A stretch of 64,000 nt of DNA, taken from Opitutia bacterium (GTDB lineage Bacteria; Verrucomicrobiota; Verrucomicrobiia; Opitutales; Opitutaceae). The first letter of the stretch is position 1. Each line of letters opens with the position of its first letter. The DNA is taken from positions 1 through 64,000 of the forward strand of contig CANHJG010000006.1 of NCBI GenBank assembly GCA_947461205.1, written 5' to 3'. This document shows, one piece after another, positions 1 to 11,633 of the stretch. The notes beneath the pieces were generated by a model. That model was given only the letters and a program-made list of their open reading frames with translations, had not been told where the DNA came from and ran no database searches. The position numbers and the translations under genes are program-made.

Positions 1-2373
1 GCGCGCCTCGGGATCCAGCACCACCCCGACTCCGACAAACCCGTCACGCCCCTCTCGCCCGGACAACTGCGCGCCCTCCTCGCCCGCGTCCTCGCCTCCC
101 CCGCCGCCCTCCGCGCGAAACACCTCTACCTCTGCGCCCCGCTCATCCGCGGTCGCAAGGGCCACCACCAGCCCATCGCGACCTGGATCGCCAAGCAGGG
201 TTACGAACTCCTGCGCGCCGACGGCCAGCTCACCCGCGTCGACGCCTTCCAAAAACTCGATCGCTACAAGGAGCACGACATCGAGGTCGTCGTCGCGGAT
301 CTGAAGCAGGAACCGCGCACCGGTCCCGCGCTCGACCGCGCCCTCCGCCTCGGCAAAGGCGCCTGCTTCCTCCTTACCCCGCAGGGCACGATCCTCTCCT
401 GGTTCTCCACCACCCGCACCGACATCGAGACCGGCGAGAGTTTCCCCGAACTCGACCCGAAAAACTTCTCCTTCAACTCGCCGCGCGGCTGGTGTCCCAC
501 CTGCCGCGGCCACGGCCGCGTTTTCCCCTGGATGCTCGAGCCCACCGACGACGACAAGGACGACTCCGCCGCGCGCCTCCGCGAATTCGGCGTCGACTCC
601 GCCGACGACCTTTCCGACACCGGCTCGCCGTGCCCCGACTGTCACGGCGCCCGGCTCAACCGCATCGGCCGCGCCGTCAAACTCGCCTTCCGCCCTTCCG
701 CCAAGCAGCCGCCCCTCTCCCTCCCCGGCCTGCTCGCCGCGACCCCGTCGCAACTCCTCGTGCACCTCCGGTCCCTCGCACTCGACGCCCGCGGCACACT
801 GATCACCCAGGACATCGTCCCGCAAATCGAGGAACGCCTCAAATTCCTCGACCACGTCGGCCTCGGTTATCTCTCGCTCGACCGCCCCACCGACACCCTC
901 TCCGGCGGCGAAGCCCAACGGATCCGCCTCGCCGCGCAGCTCGGCACTAATCTCGCCGGCGTCCTCTACGTCCTCGACGAGCCCAGCATCGGCCTCCACG
1001 CCCGCGACAACGACCGCCTGATCGAAACCCTCGAAGCCCTCCGCGCGAAGGGCAACACCCTCCTCGTCGTCGAGCACGACGACGAACTCATGGCGCGCGC
1101 CGACCGCATCATCGACCTCGGTCCCGCCGCCGGCATCCACGGCGGCGAACTCCTCGCGCACGGCACCCCCGCCGAGATCCGCGCCAGCGCCAGCTCCCTC
1201 ACCGGCCTCTTCCTCGCCAAGGGCATCGCCCACCCGCTGCGCGGCGCCTATCGCCCGCTCGCCCATCCCCCCTCCAAAACCTCCGATCCCGCCTCCGCTC
1301 CGCTCACCCTCACGGGCGTTTCGTTTCGCAACCTGAAAAACGTCGACCTCCGCCTCCCACCGGGCCGTCTCATTATGGTCGCCGGCCCGAGCGGCGCCGG
1401 AAAATCCACGCTCTTCCGCGACGTGCTCCAGCCCGCCGTCGCCCACGCGATCAAAGCAAAAGCGAAAAAACTCACCGGCCGCGATTTCGTCCAAGCGACC
1501 GGCTTCGCCACCGAAGGCTCGCCCACCCCCTTCACCGCGCTCACCGGCGCCGGCTCGTTCCGTTCCGTCATCGAGGTCGACCAGTCCCCCATCGGCAAGA
1601 CCCCGCGCTCCACCCCGGCGACCTATCTGGGCATCTTCGATCTCATCCGCCAGTTCTTCGCCTCGCTGCCCGAGTCAAAAATCCGCGGATACGCCGCCGG
1701 CCGCTTCTCCTTCAACACCGCCGGCGGCCGCTGCCCGGCCTGCGAGGGCGCCGGCCGGATCAAACTCGAGATGGCGTTCATGCCCGACACCTATCTCCCC
1801 TGCGACGACTGCCGCGGCTCGCGCTACAGCCCCGACCTCGACGACATCACGTGGAAAAGCAAAACCATCGGCCAAGTCCTCCAACTCACCTTCGAGGAGG
1901 CCGCGCTGTTTTTCGATTTCCACTCCCAGCTTTCGCAGGTCTGTCGGCTCATGGTCGAGTGCGGCCTCGGCTACCTCACGCTCGGCCAATCCTCCCCGAC
2001 GCTCTCCGGCGGCGAAGCCCAGCGCCTCAAACTCGTCACCGAACTCTCCACCGGCCTCGCCACCTACCGCGAACGCTCGCGCGGCACCCTCCCGCGCAAC
2101 CTCTATCTCCTCGAGGAACCCACCATCGGCCTCCACCTCAGCGACTGCGAGAAACTCATCCACGTCCTCCATTCCCTCGTGGACCAGGGCCACACCGTCG
2201 TCGTCATCGAGCATCACCTCGACCTGCTGCTCGAAGCGGACTACCTCGTCGAACTCGGCCCGGTCGGCGGCCCCGCCGGCGGCGAATTGCTCTACCAGGG
2301 CGACCTCGCCGGCCTGCTCAAAACCAAACCCAGCCCGACGGCGCCCTACCTGCGCGCAAAACTGAAACGCTGA
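1..2373 (+). CDS. uvrA: UvrA-family excinuclease ATPase, 5'-truncated by window edge
   Basis: The frame is open from base 1, so the start lies upstream; 790 residues are visible. UvrA is the DNA-damage-scanning ATPase of nucleotide excision repair and works with UvrB in the cytoplasm. Visible parts, numbered from base 1: a zinc-binding cluster (C165, C168, C211, C214), first ABC signature LSGGEAQ near 300 with Walker B LDEPS near 325, second Walker A GPSGAGKS (462-469), second zinc cluster (C578, C581, C601, C604) and second signature near 668. The second Walker B reads LLEEPT (704-708), so the usual Mg-binding Asp is Glu. That and the GPSGAGKS Walker A (most UvrA have GVSGSGKS) suggest it may be a paralogue rather than the canonical UvrA. 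The family is certain; the symbol is less so. Confidence 0.85.
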   Translation, partial: ARLGIQHHPDSDKPVTPLSPGQLRALLARVLASPAALRAKHLYLCAPLIRGRKGHHQPIATWIAKQGYELLRADGQLTRVDAFQKLDRYKEHDIEVVVADLKQEPRTGPALDRALRLGKGACFLLTPQGTILSWFSTTRTDIETGESFPELDPKNFSFNSPRGWCPTCRGHGRVFPWMLEPTDDDKDDSAARLREFGVDSADDLSDTGSPCPDCHGARLNRIGRAVKLAFRPSAKQPPLSLPGLLAATPSQLLVHLRSLALDARGTLITQDIVPQIEERLKFLDHVGLGYLSLDRPTDTLSGGEAQRIRLAAQLGTNLAGVLYVLDEPSIGLHARDNDRLIETLEALRAKGNTLLVVEHDDELMARADRIIDLGPAAGIHGGELLAHGTPAEIRASASSLTGLFLAKGIAHPLRGAYRPLAHPPSKTSDPASAPLTLTGVSFRNLKNVDLRLPPGRLIMVAGPSGAGKSTLFRDVLQPAVAHAIKAKAKKLTGRDFVQATGFATEGSPTPFTALTGAGSFRSVIEVDQSPIGKTPRSTPATYLGIFDLIRQFFASLPESKIRGYAAGRFSFNTAGGRCPACEGAGRIKLEMAFMPDTYLPCDDCRGSRYSPDLDDITWKSKTIGQVLQLTFEEAALFFDFHSQLSQVCRLMVECGLGYLTLGQSSPTLSGGEAQRLKLVTELSTGLATYRERSRGTLPRNLYLLEEPTIGLHLSDCEKLIHVLHSLVDQGHTVVVIEHHLDLLLEADYLVELGPVGGPAGGELLYQGDLAGLLKTKPSPTAPYLRAKLKR

Positions 2374-2404
2374 GCCACCGCGCCGGGCCCGGCGGACCGG
2401 CGCC

Positions 2405-2833
2405 TCACGGCGCCACCCCACTCGCGGCGCGCGCCTTCACGGCGTCCTGCACCACCTTGATCAGTTCCGCGATCGCCACCGGCTTCAGCAGGTAACGGAA
2501 CAGCGCCGCCTCGTTCACGCTCCGCAGCAGCATCTCCGGCTTCATGTAACCGGTCACCAGAATACGCTGCATGTGCGGAAATTCCTCCCGCGCGCGCACC
2601 AGAAAATTCATCCCGTTGCCCCCCGGCATCAGGTGGTCGGCCACCACCACTTGGAACGTTTTCTTCTGCAAAATAAAATCGGCTTCGCGCGCGGTCGTCG
2701 CCGTCGTGAGGTCAAACACCGGCGACAGGGCGGCCGAGAACACCTCCAGCAACGCCTGCTCGTCATCGACGAGCAGCACCGCGACCTTCGTGGGGGCACC
2801 GGGCGCGGCGGCTCTGGCATCGGCTGGACACAT
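2405..2833 (-). CDS. receiver-only response regulator
   Basis: A 142-residue single-domain CheY-like receiver with no output domain. The acidic pair D23-D24, phosphoacceptor D66 (in VVVADHLMPG), T94 and K117 are all at canonical receiver positions, so it should be phosphorylated by a histidine kinase, but no kinase gene is nearby. The frame is open further upstream, but receiver homology begins just after the ATG at 2833 and the extra residues look like translated intergenic DNA, so that ATG was chosen. It converges on the UvrA-type gene (31 bp between stops) and is divergent from the ankyrin gene. Target unknown; a signalling adaptor role is inferred from lack of an output domain. Confidence 0.85.
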   Translation of the reverse strand: MCPADARAAAPGAPTKVAVLLVDDEQALLEVFSAALSPVFDLTTATTAREADFILQKKTFQVVVADHLMPGGNGMNFLVRAREEFPHMQRILVTGYMKPEMLLRSVNEAALFRYLLKPVAIAELIKVVQDAVKARAASGVAP

Positions 2834-2955
2834 GGCCCGATGGTGCTTCCGCCCCTCCCCATGGCAAATCCAATCCCGGTCCGCGGGTGCGTGAAACGAC
2901 GAACCGCGAGAGTTTACCTCGCTCCGCCCCCCCGCAACCTGTTTGATCCCCTCCG

Positions 2956-3981
2956 ATGGAAACACTGGACCTGCTTGAGGCCGTTCGCTCCGGCAACCTG
3001 GCGAACATTCCGCCCGGCGCCCTCACGGTGGAACGTCTCACCGCGCGTAATGCCGCCGGCCACACCCCGCTCCATCTCGCGGCCAAACTCGGTCACCTCC
3101 GCCACCTCCCGCGCGCGGTGCTCACCGCCGACTCCCTCACCCTCAAGAACGACGCCGGCTACACCCCGCTCCACCACGCCGCGCGCGGCGGCCACCTCGA
3201 CCAGATCCCACCGGCCTTCCTCACCGCAGACACCCTCGCGGCCCGCAGCAACGCCGGCTTCACCGTGTTTCATGTCGCCGCCGCCCATGGCGCGCTCACC
3301 CAGGTCCCGGCCGGACTGCTCAACGGCGAAGTCGTCCTGCGCCGGACCGATCTCGGCAACACCCTCCTCCATGAGGCCGCGGAACACGGCACCCTCGACC
3401 GTCTCCCCACGCAATTTTTAACGGCCGAGAATATCGCGTTCAAAAATCTCGGCGGCGAAACCGTCCTGCACGTCGCCGCCTTCAACGGCCATCTCGATCA
3501 GGTGCCCTCCACCCTCCTCACCGCCGCGGCCTTGCGCGAAACGACCAGCGCCGGCGACACCGTTTTTCACGCCGCCGCCATCGCCGGCCACCTCGAACAG
3601 ATTCCCGCCGAATTCCTCACCCACGACAATTTGGTGGTCGCCAGCAAGAGCGGCTTCACCGCCATCCATGCCGCCGCCGAGTCCGGCCAGCTCAAAAAAA
3701 TTCCCGCCGGCCAACTCACGGCCGACCTGCTCCTCACGCGCAACGAGAACGGCGACACCCCGCTGCACGCCGCCGCCTCCGAGGGCCATCTCGACCAGAT
3801 TCTTTCCGAATCCCTGAACCCTGAGCGCCTGCTCACCCGCAACTACGACGGCCTCACCGTTGAGGAACTCGCCCGCGGCCGCGGGCACTACGACCAGATC
3901 CCGCTCGCGGCGCGCCCCAAGGCCATCAGCCCGCTCCGGCGCTTCCTCCGCAATCTCGGTCGCTTCCGCGCACCGTTCTGA
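2956..3981 (+). CDS. ankyrin-repeat protein
   Basis: A 341-residue protein made almost entirely of ankyrin repeats: eight full repeats and one degenerate one in register every 33 residues from about residue 31. Each has the G-x-T-x-(L/F)-H-x-A-A core. An unusual shared element follows the helices: (I/L/V)-P-x-x-x-L-T, as in IPPAFLTADTL. The C-terminus (about 318-341) is basic (RRFLRNLGRFRAPF). There is no signal peptide or membrane segment, so it is probably a cytoplasmic protein-binding scaffold; the partner is unknown. It is divergent from the receiver gene, with 122 bp between starts. The ankyrin fold is seen directly; any function would be a guess. Confidence 0.85.
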   Translation: METLDLLEAVRSGNLANIPPGALTVERLTARNAAGHTPLHLAAKLGHLRHLPRAVLTADSLTLKNDAGYTPLHHAARGGHLDQIPPAFLTADTLAARSNAGFTVFHVAAAHGALTQVPAGLLNGEVVLRRTDLGNTLLHEAAEHGTLDRLPTQFLTAENIAFKNLGGETVLHVAAFNGHLDQVPSTLLTAAALRETTSAGDTVFHAAAIAGHLEQIPAEFLTHDNLVVASKSGFTAIHAAAESGQLKKIPAGQLTADLLLTRNENGDTPLHAAASEGHLDQILSESLNPERLLTRNYDGLTVEELARGRGHYDQIPLAARPKAISPLRRFLRNLGRFRAPF

Positions 3982-5466
<1,485 letters not shown>

Positions 5467-5472
5467 TCCATC

Positions 5473-5494
5473 GGGCGGACTTCGGTCCGCCCTT
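5473..5494 (+). terminator. UUCG-capped hairpin after eno
   Basis: A perfect 8-bp stem, gggcggac / gtccgccc (5473-5480 and 5485-5492), closed by a TTCG tetraloop on a C-G pair, the especially stable cUUCGg configuration. It begins 6 bp after the enolase stop and is followed by only two T. It is probably a 3'-end-stabilising structure or first half of a tandem terminator with the hairpin at 5514. Confidence 0.6.
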
Positions 5495-5513
5495 GATCGG
5501 TCCGCACTGACTC

Positions 5514-5540
5514 AGGCCGGGCCTCACCGCCCGGCCTTTT
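5514..5540 (+). terminator. intrinsic terminator of eno
   Basis: Perfect 9-bp G+C-rich stem aggccgggc / gcccggcct (5514-5522 and 5529-5537) with a 6-nt loop and a TTTT run. It is a classical Rho-independent terminator, placed 48 bp after the enolase stop. Confidence 0.8.
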
Positions 5541-5650
5541 CGCGTCCGGCACCGGGAAAATTTCCCGCACCCCACCGTCCACGCATCGCCGTCCCCGCAT
5601 CGCGCCTCGACTCTTTCCGCCCGCCGCCTACCGTGACCCAGGGCACCACC

Positions 5651-6316
5651 ATGAACGCACGTCTCCTCACCCCCGCGCTCCTCGCCGCCTGTTGCGCCGC
5701 ATCAACCTTCGCCGCGGAAGAGGCCGTGGACAAGAAGCCCACCCGGAACGAAGCCATGCGCGCCCAGATGATCGAGGACGCTAAGAAGCAGGCCGCCAAG
5801 CCCGCCACCCCTCCGTCGGTCCCGCCCACCGCCCCGGCCAAGAAAGCAGACGCCGCCACTCCGGCGCAATCCGCTCCCTCCCCTGCGCCGGAGGCTGCAA
5901 GCCCTCCGACGGACGACGGGCAAAATCTGACGCCCCCGCATCCGACCGTCGCCAGGGCGGCGAAGGAGCCCGCCACCGTGCTGCCCAAGATCGAAGTCAA
6001 CCGCAGCAAACTCCATCCCCTTGCCCGCGAGCTCTACGAAAAGGAAAAGGAAATTGCCCGCGAGAAGCAGCTCACCAAACCCACCGAATTGGACAAGGCC
6101 CTGAACAACCCGAAACTCTCCGTCCCCATCCTTGGCGGCCAGTCCACCTCCTCCCGCGCCTCCATCGCCGCCGAACGCACCGCGCTCCTCGAAGCCGAAG
6201 CCGACCTCATCGAGGAAATCGGCCGCGCCCGGACCAAGGAACAAAAGGCCGAACTCCGCAAACAACTCGACGAGCTGAAAAAGATCCGCCGCGAGCTCGA
6301 ACACGCGGTCCGCTGA
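5651..6316 (+). CDS. secreted low-complexity/coiled-coil protein of unknown function
   Basis: 221 residues. A signal peptide is clear (MNARLLTPALLAACCAASTF then AA, likely cleavage near residue 22), which fixes the start at ATG 5651 although the frame is open further upstream. Next come a charged stretch with RNEAMRAQMIEDAKKQ, an Ala/Pro-rich segment (about 48-95), and a highly charged helical C-terminus (about 115-221; Glu/Lys/Arg-rich heptad-like, ending LKKIRRELEHAVR) that may form a coiled coil. No enzyme motif is visible. It is probably periplasmic or envelope-associated, and not assigned to a family. Confidence 0.7.
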   Translation: MNARLLTPALLAACCAASTFAAEEAVDKKPTRNEAMRAQMIEDAKKQAAKPATPPSVPPTAPAKKADAATPAQSAPSPAPEAASPPTDDGQNLTPPHPTVARAAKEPATVLPKIEVNRSKLHPLARELYEKEKEIAREKQLTKPTELDKALNNPKLSVPILGGQSTSSRASIAAERTALLEAEADLIEEIGRARTKEQKAELRKQLDELKKIRRELEHAVR

Positions 6317-6438
6317 CCGGGGACGTTCGCCTCACCCGCAAAATCCCCGAACGCGTTTGTCCCGGATGACGTGACCTTGCCTCCGGGGGTTGCCGGCGGC
6401 ATTGACCGCCGTGGTTCGGGTTCGCTCCCCACCGCCTG

Positions 6439-6780
6439 TCAGGACGCCGCGTACCCAGCGAGGAGACGCTCGAGCGCCGCGCCGATCATCTGGATCGCCC
6501 GCTCGCGCGGCACGGGCGTCAGCACCTCGCCGATCGCGCCGAACGTCTGGAACCACCGCACAATGTCATTGTGGTTGTTCGACGCCAACACGATCGCCGC
6601 GACGGTCGGGTCGATCGCCACCCGTCGCGCCATCCACACCTCGCCCGGCATCACCGGCAGGTTCGCGTCCCGCAACCCCACCGCCAGCGGATGCTCGCCG
6701 TGGAGCGCGAGCCCCTCAGTGCCGCGCCCCGCCTTCCTCCCGTCCCTGCCGCCAAGCGCGGGTAAGACCGCAGGGGCCGC
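6439..6780 (-). pseudogene. relic of a WYL-domain transcriptional regulator (C-terminal part)
   Basis: The minus-strand frame is open from 6780 to the stop at 6439. Its last 80 residues look genuinely coding and end with a segment (NDIVRWFQTFGAIGEVLTP, then RERAIQMIGAALERLLAGY) resembling the C-terminal end of WYL regulators, where a bulky R-W ... F-G ... E-V-L-x-P block precedes the last helix. There is no helix-turn-helix domain, and upstream lies the stop at 6781. The only starts are an internal GTG (6681) and weaker codons. I read it as the surviving tail of a decayed regulator; a short intact unknown protein from GTG 6681 is the alternative. Confidence 0.35.
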
Positions 6781-6919
6781 TCATCCATCATGAGTGCGCT
6801 CAGCACCGCCGGCGCGGCCACCGCGCCATTCGCCCGATCCGCCAGGACAGGATTTGTCCGCAGGTTCGACGACTCCGGCACACGCCACCGCTCACTTAGG
6901 GGGTTGCCAAAAGACCGAA

Positions 6920-7330
6920 TTACGCTTCCGGCTCGTCGCTCTCGTCGGACGCGCCTGCCAGACCGTCAAGCGCGTCGGCCAAAGCCTTCGCCGCCTCCGC
7001 TTTCGGGCTATGTTTCAGGATATAAGCCGTCGCCCCCAGATTCACACACTCGAGGACCGTCTTGATCGAACTCTCCGCTGTGAGCATGATCACCGGTGGC
7101 CGCCTTCGCTCCCGCCTGAGCGTGCCCAGCACCTCAAGACCGCTCATTGATGGTAGATTGATGTCGAGCACGACCAACTCCGGAGTGTGCTGGCGCACCA
7201 TCGCCAAGGCCTCTTGGCCATTGGCGGCTTCCCACGTCTGCGCGATGCCCTGCTGGTTCAACAACAGTTTTACGAACACCCGCACGAGGGCTTCATCGTC
7301 AACGATCAGAGCGTTGGTGGGGCGGGGCAT
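6920..7330 (-). CDS. receiver-only response regulator
   Basis: 136 residues, one CheY-like receiver domain and an acidic tail (DESDEPEA). D11-D12, phosphoacceptor D56 (VVLDINLP), T84 and K106 are present. The start at ATG 7330 puts the first strand (NALIVDDE) at residues 6-13, as is usual; upstream codons do not look coding. It lies 56 bp downstream of the rRNA methyltransferase on the same strand and may be cotranscribed. It has no output domain and no neighbouring kinase, so its target is unknown. Confidence 0.87.
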   Translation of the reverse strand: MPRPTNALIVDDEALVRVFVKLLLNQQGIAQTWEAANGQEALAMVRQHTPELVVLDINLPSMSGLEVLGTLRRERRRPPVIMLTAESSIKTVLECVNLGATAYILKHSPKAEAAKALADALDGLAGASDESDEPEA

Positions 7331-7386
7331 GCCGCCGTCCGTAGAGGTTCGAATGTCCGTCGCAAGGCTGCAGGAGCGGGGCCGCC

Positions 7387-8559
7387 CTACTCGGCCCGCA
7401 CGATATAACCGCGGAGATACTCGCTCTCCATCATCGTCACGAGCACGGGATGGTCCGGCGGTTGATGGCTCCACTCAACGACCCGCACCTTGCGCTTCGC
7501 GTCGGTCGCCGCGTCGGCGATCACCCCGCGGATCTCCGCGTCCTGCATGTGATGCGAACACGTGTAGGTCGCCAAGATACCGCCCGGCGCGAGCCGTTGC
7601 AGCGCACGCAGGTTGATCTCCTTGTAACCGCGCAACGCCCCCTCCAGCGCGCTCTTCGACTTCGCAAACGGCGGCGGGTCGAGCACGATCACATCCCACA
7701 ATCCTTCGCCGGCCCGCGTCGCGTCGTTGAACCAGTCAAACACGTTCGCGACCCCGAATTTCGCCGTCGCCGCCACGCCATTCCGCTCCGCGTTGCGGAT
7801 CGCGGCCCCGATGGCGTCGAACGCGCTGTCGAGCCCGAGCACCTCGCGCGCCCCGGCCCGCGCCGCATGCAGCGCGAACGCCCCCTGGTTGCAGAACGCG
7901 TCGAGCACCCGCTTCCCCGCACAATACTTCGCCACCGCCGCATGCTGCGGTCGCTGGTCGAGGTAAAACCCGGTCTTCTGCCCGTTCTGCAAATCGAGCC
8001 AGTAATCGAACCCGTCGATCGCCACCCAGCGCGGCGCCCACGGCTGGCCCGAGCGCGTGTGCACTTCCATCGGCAAACCTTCGAGCCGCCGGATCGGCGC
8101 ATCGTTCCGAAAAATAATCTCCGCCGGCTGCAACACGTCCGCGAGCACGTCGCCCACCAGCGCCGCCCGCTTCTCCATCGCCGCCGTCTGGATTTGCACG
8201 ACCAGCGCATCGCCAAACTGGTCGACCACGAGCCCCGGCAAATCGTCCGACTCCGACCACACCAGCCGCCGGTTGCTCCCCGCGTCGCGTCGCGCCACCG
8301 CGCGTTCGATCGCCCCGCGCAAAAACGCCCCGTTCAGCGCCGCCCGCTCGCGGCTGAAGCGCCGCCACACGATCTGCGAGCGCGAATTATAGATCCCGCT
8401 CCCGAGAAACCGGTCCGCCCGGTCGCGGCACTCCACCACTTCCCCGTCGTGCTCGGCCGGCAGCAACGCCTCGACTTCATTGGCGAACACCCACGGGTGT
8501 CCGCTGAGGACTCGGGGCTTGGCATTGGGTTTGAGTTTGAGCGTAGGAGTGCTGGCCAC
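7387..8559 (-). CDS. rlmI: class I SAM-dependent rRNA methyltransferase, RlmI-like
   Basis: 390 residues. Members methylate C5 of a cytosine in 23S rRNA (C1962 in E. coli). The N-terminal PUA-like part begins LKLKPNAKPRVLSGHPWVF, a family hallmark; the middle has the conserved DGFDYWLDLQNGQKTGFYLDQ. The Rossmann domain shows SAM motif VLDAFCNQGAFALHAARAGA, the acidic end of motif II (VLGLDS), motif IV DPPPFAKSK and the catalytic Cys in YTCSHHM. I prefer the GTG start at 8559, giving VASTPTLKLK; the frame is open up to 8715 but those residues do not resemble the family. The exact target nucleotide is inferred from family. A 57-bp gap separates it from the downstream receiver gene. Confidence 0.85.
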   Translation of the reverse strand: MASTPTLKLKPNAKPRVLSGHPWVFANEVEALLPAEHDGEVVECRDRADRFLGSGIYNSRSQIVWRRFSRERAALNGAFLRGAIERAVARRDAGSNRRLVWSESDDLPGLVVDQFGDALVVQIQTAAMEKRAALVGDVLADVLQPAEIIFRNDAPIRRLEGLPMEVHTRSGQPWAPRWVAIDGFDYWLDLQNGQKTGFYLDQRPQHAAVAKYCAGKRVLDAFCNQGAFALHAARAGAREVLGLDSAFDAIGAAIRNAERNGVAATAKFGVANVFDWFNDATRAGEGLWDVIVLDPPPFAKSKSALEGALRGYKEINLRALQRLAPGGILATYTCSHHMQDAEIRGVIADAATDAKRKVRVVEWSHQPPDHPVLVTMMESEYLRGYIVRAE

Positions 8560-9172
8560 CAAACCACCCTTGCGGGTCCACGCCGAGTCGCGACGAAAAA
8601 ATTCTGCCTTCTCCCGGTCGTCGTCTCCGGCGTCCGTCACCCCGCCCTCACTCGGCTCCGGCAGGGACCCGAGGACCCGAGGGAAAACAGGGGCGCGCGA
8701 TCGACGGCGCGACACCAGATGAGCTGCATCGTCGAACCGGATCTCCTGGGGCGGCGCAACTTCGGCCCTCGCCCAAAATAATTTCCCCTCCGCCCCCAGT
8801 GCACGTTTTCCTTACCCCATGCCCGCCTGCTCCCCGGCCCCGCTCGCGCAGAAACGCGGCGGCAACGCGGGCACCCGTTACCGCCTCATCGCCCCACCCG
8901 CCGGCTTCGATCGCGCGATCGCCCCCAAACCCGTCTCCGCCGCCGCACTCTGCATCGCCCGTCCGCCGCCCGCCAGCGACGTCGCGACCGAGCTCCACGC
9001 CAGCATCGTCCGCGAAACCTTCCTCAAGACCGCCCTCGTCGACCTCCGGGTTGGCTGCGACGACGACCCCGACTCGGCCCGCCAAGTCGTCCGCCGGGTC
9101 AAGGACCGCCCCCCGGTCCCAAGAAATAGTCTTCCCCCGGCGCCTCCCGCCCCTTTCCCTTGCCCCTTACGC
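8560..9172. other. 613-bp intergenic region, no gene recognised
   Basis: It lies between the divergent rlmI-like and prfC genes. The frame of prfC remains open upstream to 8819, but that extra translation (starting MPACSPAPLAQ) has no resemblance to RF3. The opposite-strand frame is Gly-rich and unconvincing. I see no terminator or repeat; it presumably holds both promoters. Confidence 0.5.
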
Positions 9173-10840
<1,668 letters not shown>

Positions 10841-11633
10841 CCGGGCCCTCGCCCGCCCCTGGTCGAGGTGAGGGGCCCGCCGTAACGCCCACGCCTTCGT
10901 CTGGGCTCATCCGGCGGCCTGCCCCGCAGCCTGTTGCCGCGATTCCCGCCTGTCCCCTCGGACCGGCGCTGCGGCTCCCGCCCGTCCTCGGCCAGGCGGC
11001 CATCGCGCCGTGACCCGCGCCGCCATCGAACCCGGCAACGACGGCCCGAGCCCTCCCGGATGGTCCAAAAACCTTGCCGACCTCGTCCGCCGCGAAACGT
11101 CGCACCGCCGCCAAACTCGCGGAGGCAAAGGCCGGCCTCCATCCGGCCACCGAGGCCTAGCTCCCGCCCCCTGCTGGGCCACGCCGCCCGCCGCCAAAAC
11201 GATCTTTCCGGCACCCTCGCCCACGCCCGCGCCACACTCGCCCTGACGGGGCGCCCGACCAATCCCGCACTGCTCTGCAACGCCCGCCCCCCGCAAACGT
11301 GCGCGCCACTCGCGACGACGCCACCGCCGTCGACCACCTCCAGCGCAGCCGGCAACCCGCCGCGACCCGGCTCGCCGCGCGGGCGCAAAGCACCGACGCC
11401 GCCCCCGGGTCATACGTATCACATTTTCGGATCCTTTTTACCCGCCCCGCAAAAAAACCCGACGCGTTCGTTCGACGCACCGCCGCCGCGACGGCCCACT
11501 CACGGTCCAGCCCCCGGGCTCGGGCCGCACCCCGTTCCGACTGACCCTCCCCGCGTTGCCCGCCTCCCCTGCTGCTCCCGCCACCCTGCGGAATCTGCTC
11601 GCGCCGACCGGAAAATCTTTCTCCCCTCCGCAG
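10841..11633. other. 793-bp region, no intact gene; possible decayed coding sequence
   Basis: It lies between prfC and the carboxypeptidase gene. An imperfect G+C hairpin (cgggccc/gggcccg arms, 10842-10848 and 10873-10879) follows prfC. In 11080-11430 short plus-strand stretches in different frames look protein-like (AAKRRTAAKLAEAKAGLHPA, then HAARRQNDLSGTLAHARATL, then VRATRDDATAVDHLQRSRQ), as if a helical protein gene had been broken by frameshifts. I cannot name the family, and biased base composition could produce the same impression. Confidence 0.3.

Noticed and set aside
2381-2394. cgccgggcccggcg palindrome between convergent stops as a terminator
   Set aside because: Perfect 14-bp symmetry but no loop and no T-tract; G+C-only palindromes are expected here.
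8819-9172. N-terminal extension of RF3
   Set aside because: The frame is open, but the added 118 residues have no RF3 similarity and the canonical N-terminus starts at ATG 9173.
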